Positions 5,817-6,598 of a DNA stretch of 6,598 bases are shown here, piece after piece; position 1 is the first letter of the stretch; each line of letters opens with the position of its first letter. The notes beneath the pieces are model-generated. The model had not been told where the DNA came from and ran no database searches. It saw nothing but the letters and a program-made list of their open reading frames with translations. The stretch covers positions 1 through 6,598 of the forward strand of contig CAZESH010000248.1 in the NCBI GenBank assembly GCA_964514665.1, read 5' to 3'. The position numbers and the translations under genes were made by a program. Origin of the DNA: CAZESH01 sp964514665. GTDB lineage: Bacteria > Bacillota > Bacilli > Paenibacillales > KCTC-25726.

Positions 5817-5831
5817 GATCATATGGAGGTC
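5804..5831 (+). promoter_or_regulatory. Hairpin masking the glmS ribosome binding site
   Basis: GGAGGT at 5825-5830 is the Shine-Dalgarno sequence, 11 bases before ATG 5842. It lies inside GGAGGTC (5825-5831), an exact 7-bp complement of GACCTCC (5804-5810), with a 14-nt loop. If the hairpin forms, ribosome access is blocked. Three bases of the masking arm (5808-5810) are also used by the long-range helix of the preceding stretch. Confidence 0.6.
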
Positions 5832-5841
5832 ATCATTAATT

Positions 5842-6598
5842 ATGTGTGGAATAGTCGGATATATAGGATCCAAGGATTCACAGCAAATTTTACTGAACGG
5901 ATTGAAAAAGCTTGAATATAGAGGCTATGACTCGGCAGGCGTAGCCATTTACACGGAATCGGGGCTCAAGGTCAGCAAATCGGAAGGCCGGCTCAGCATG
6001 CTGGAGCAAAAGCTCGGCGCCGCCCCGCTCAAAGGCTCGGCAGGGATCGGACATACGCGCTGGGCCACGCACGGCAAGCCCTCCGATCTGAATTCGCATC
6101 CGCATGCGGACAACGAGCTGCAGATCTCGGTGGTGCATAACGGAATCATCGAGAATTATGCCCCGTTGAGAGCGGAGCTGATTGCCAAAGGGCATCATTT
6201 TGATTCCGAGACGGACACCGAGGTGATTCCCCACCTGATCGCCGATGCGTATCAAGGGGATATCGTCAAGGCGGTGCAGCAGGCGGTGAAAAAGCTCCGC
6301 GGCGCTTTTGCCATTGCTGTATTGAGCAACAACGAGCCGGACAAATTGGTTGCAGTGCGTCTGGCCAGCCCGCTGATCATCGGCGTGGGCGTTGGCGAGA
6401 ACTTTATCGGTTCGGACATTCCCGCGCTGCTGGAATACACGCGAAATGTTTATATATTGAACGACGGCGAAATGGCTGTTTTGACACGCGACCATGTCGA
6501 ATTGAAGACGTTGGAAGGGAATTTTATTTCCAGGGAAATGCTTCATGTCGATTGGGATCCGGTCGCGGCGGAAAAAGGTGGCTACGAGCATTTCATGC
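5842..6598 (+). CDS. glmS: Glutamine-fructose-6-phosphate aminotransferase GlmS (5' part, cut by window end)
   Basis: The first 252 residues are present and the frame is open to the window edge; the full protein is about 600 residues. GlmS makes glucosamine-6-phosphate from fructose-6-phosphate and glutamine, the first committed step to UDP-GlcNAc. What is seen is the class II glutaminase domain. It begins MCGIVGYIG, with Cys2 becoming the N-terminal nucleophile after Met removal. It also has the glutamine-site motifs EYRGYDSAG (25-33), HTRWATHG (71-78), HNG (99-101, oxyanion hole) and ETDTE (123-127), followed by RGAFAIAVL (153-161). The two SIS isomerase domains would lie beyond the window. 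ATG 5842 is the only sensible start: it makes the catalytic Cys second and has GGAGGT upstream. Expression should be governed by the ribozyme and possibly by the rest of the leader. Confidence 0.97.
   Translation, partial: MCGIVGYIGSKDSQQILLNGLKKLEYRGYDSAGVAIYTESGLKVSKSEGRLSMLEQKLGAAPLKGSAGIGHTRWATHGKPSDLNSHPHADNELQISVVHNGIIENYAPLRAELIAKGHHFDSETDTEVIPHLIADAYQGDIVKAVQQAVKKLRGAFAIAVLSNNEPDKLVAVRLASPLIIGVGVGENFIGSDIPALLEYTRNVYILNDGEMAVLTRDHVELKTLEGNFISREMLHVDWDPVAAEKGGYEHFM

Noticed and set aside
5823..5825. ATG inside the glmS ribosome binding site region as an alternative start
   Set aside because: It is out of frame with glmS, lacks its own binding site, and the catalytic Cys must directly follow the initiator Met, which only ATG 5842 provides.
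5618..5830. T-box-like features (AGTA, GAGAGG, a TTGTTGTCCGC stretch)
   Set aside because: The invariant T-box sequence (GGTGG-N-ACCGCG type) and the antiterminator/terminator pair are missing, and glmS is not a T-box target.
1..6598. CRISPR arrays, tRNA or rRNA genes, transposase genes and phage genes
   Set aside because: No regularly spaced repeats, tRNA-like cloverleaf or rRNA sequence, or mobile-element protein was seen on either strand.

Overview
The window carries the conserved Bacillota block sigW - rsiW - cdaA - cdaR - glmM - glmS, in the order known from Bacillus subtilis. All genes are on the + strand. The protein sequences, the moderately high GC content and the gene order suggest a Bacillales member close to Paenibacillus; the genus is inferred from overall resemblance, not proven.

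Layout. Positions 1-139 are the 3' end of a probable EamA/DMT-type permease whose stop codon overlaps the GTG start of sigW (136-708), an ECF sigma factor of the cell-envelope stress type. A perfect sigma-W consensus promoter (TGAAAC-N16-CGTA, 721-746) lies between sigW and its membrane anti-sigma factor gene rsiW (792-1397). An intrinsic terminator (1409-1441) and an extended -10 sigma-A-type promoter (1472-1499) separate this stress unit from the next operon: cdaA (1557-2396, c-di-AMP synthase), cdaR (2389-3708, its YbbR-domain regulator) and glmM (3774-5114, phosphoglucosamine mutase). That operon ends at a strong hairpin terminator (5157-5200).

The 727 nt between glmM and glmS contain no convincing protein gene but are rich in RNA structure. 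In order they hold the terminator, a probable promoter (5214-5242), a glmS self-cleaving ribozyme (about 5290-5490) with a long P1 arm, a 98-nt near-perfect inverted repeat (5498-5595), a stretch whose two ends are complementary to each other (5618-5816), and a 7-bp hairpin that masks the glmS ribosome binding site (5804-5831). glmS itself (5842 to beyond the window end) is present only as its glutaminase domain.

How the genes work together. GlmS makes glucosamine-6-phosphate and GlmM isomerises it to glucosamine-1-phosphate, feeding UDP-GlcNAc and peptidoglycan synthesis. CdaA makes c-di-AMP, CdaR modulates CdaA, and in related bacteria GlmM also binds and inhibits CdaA. SigW/RsiW governs the envelope stress response, so the whole window is a cell-wall homeostasis cluster. 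The least ordinary features are the placement of the sigma-W promoter on the anti-sigma gene alone, and the glmS leader, which adds a large palindrome and a possible second switch-like element downstream of the known ribozyme.
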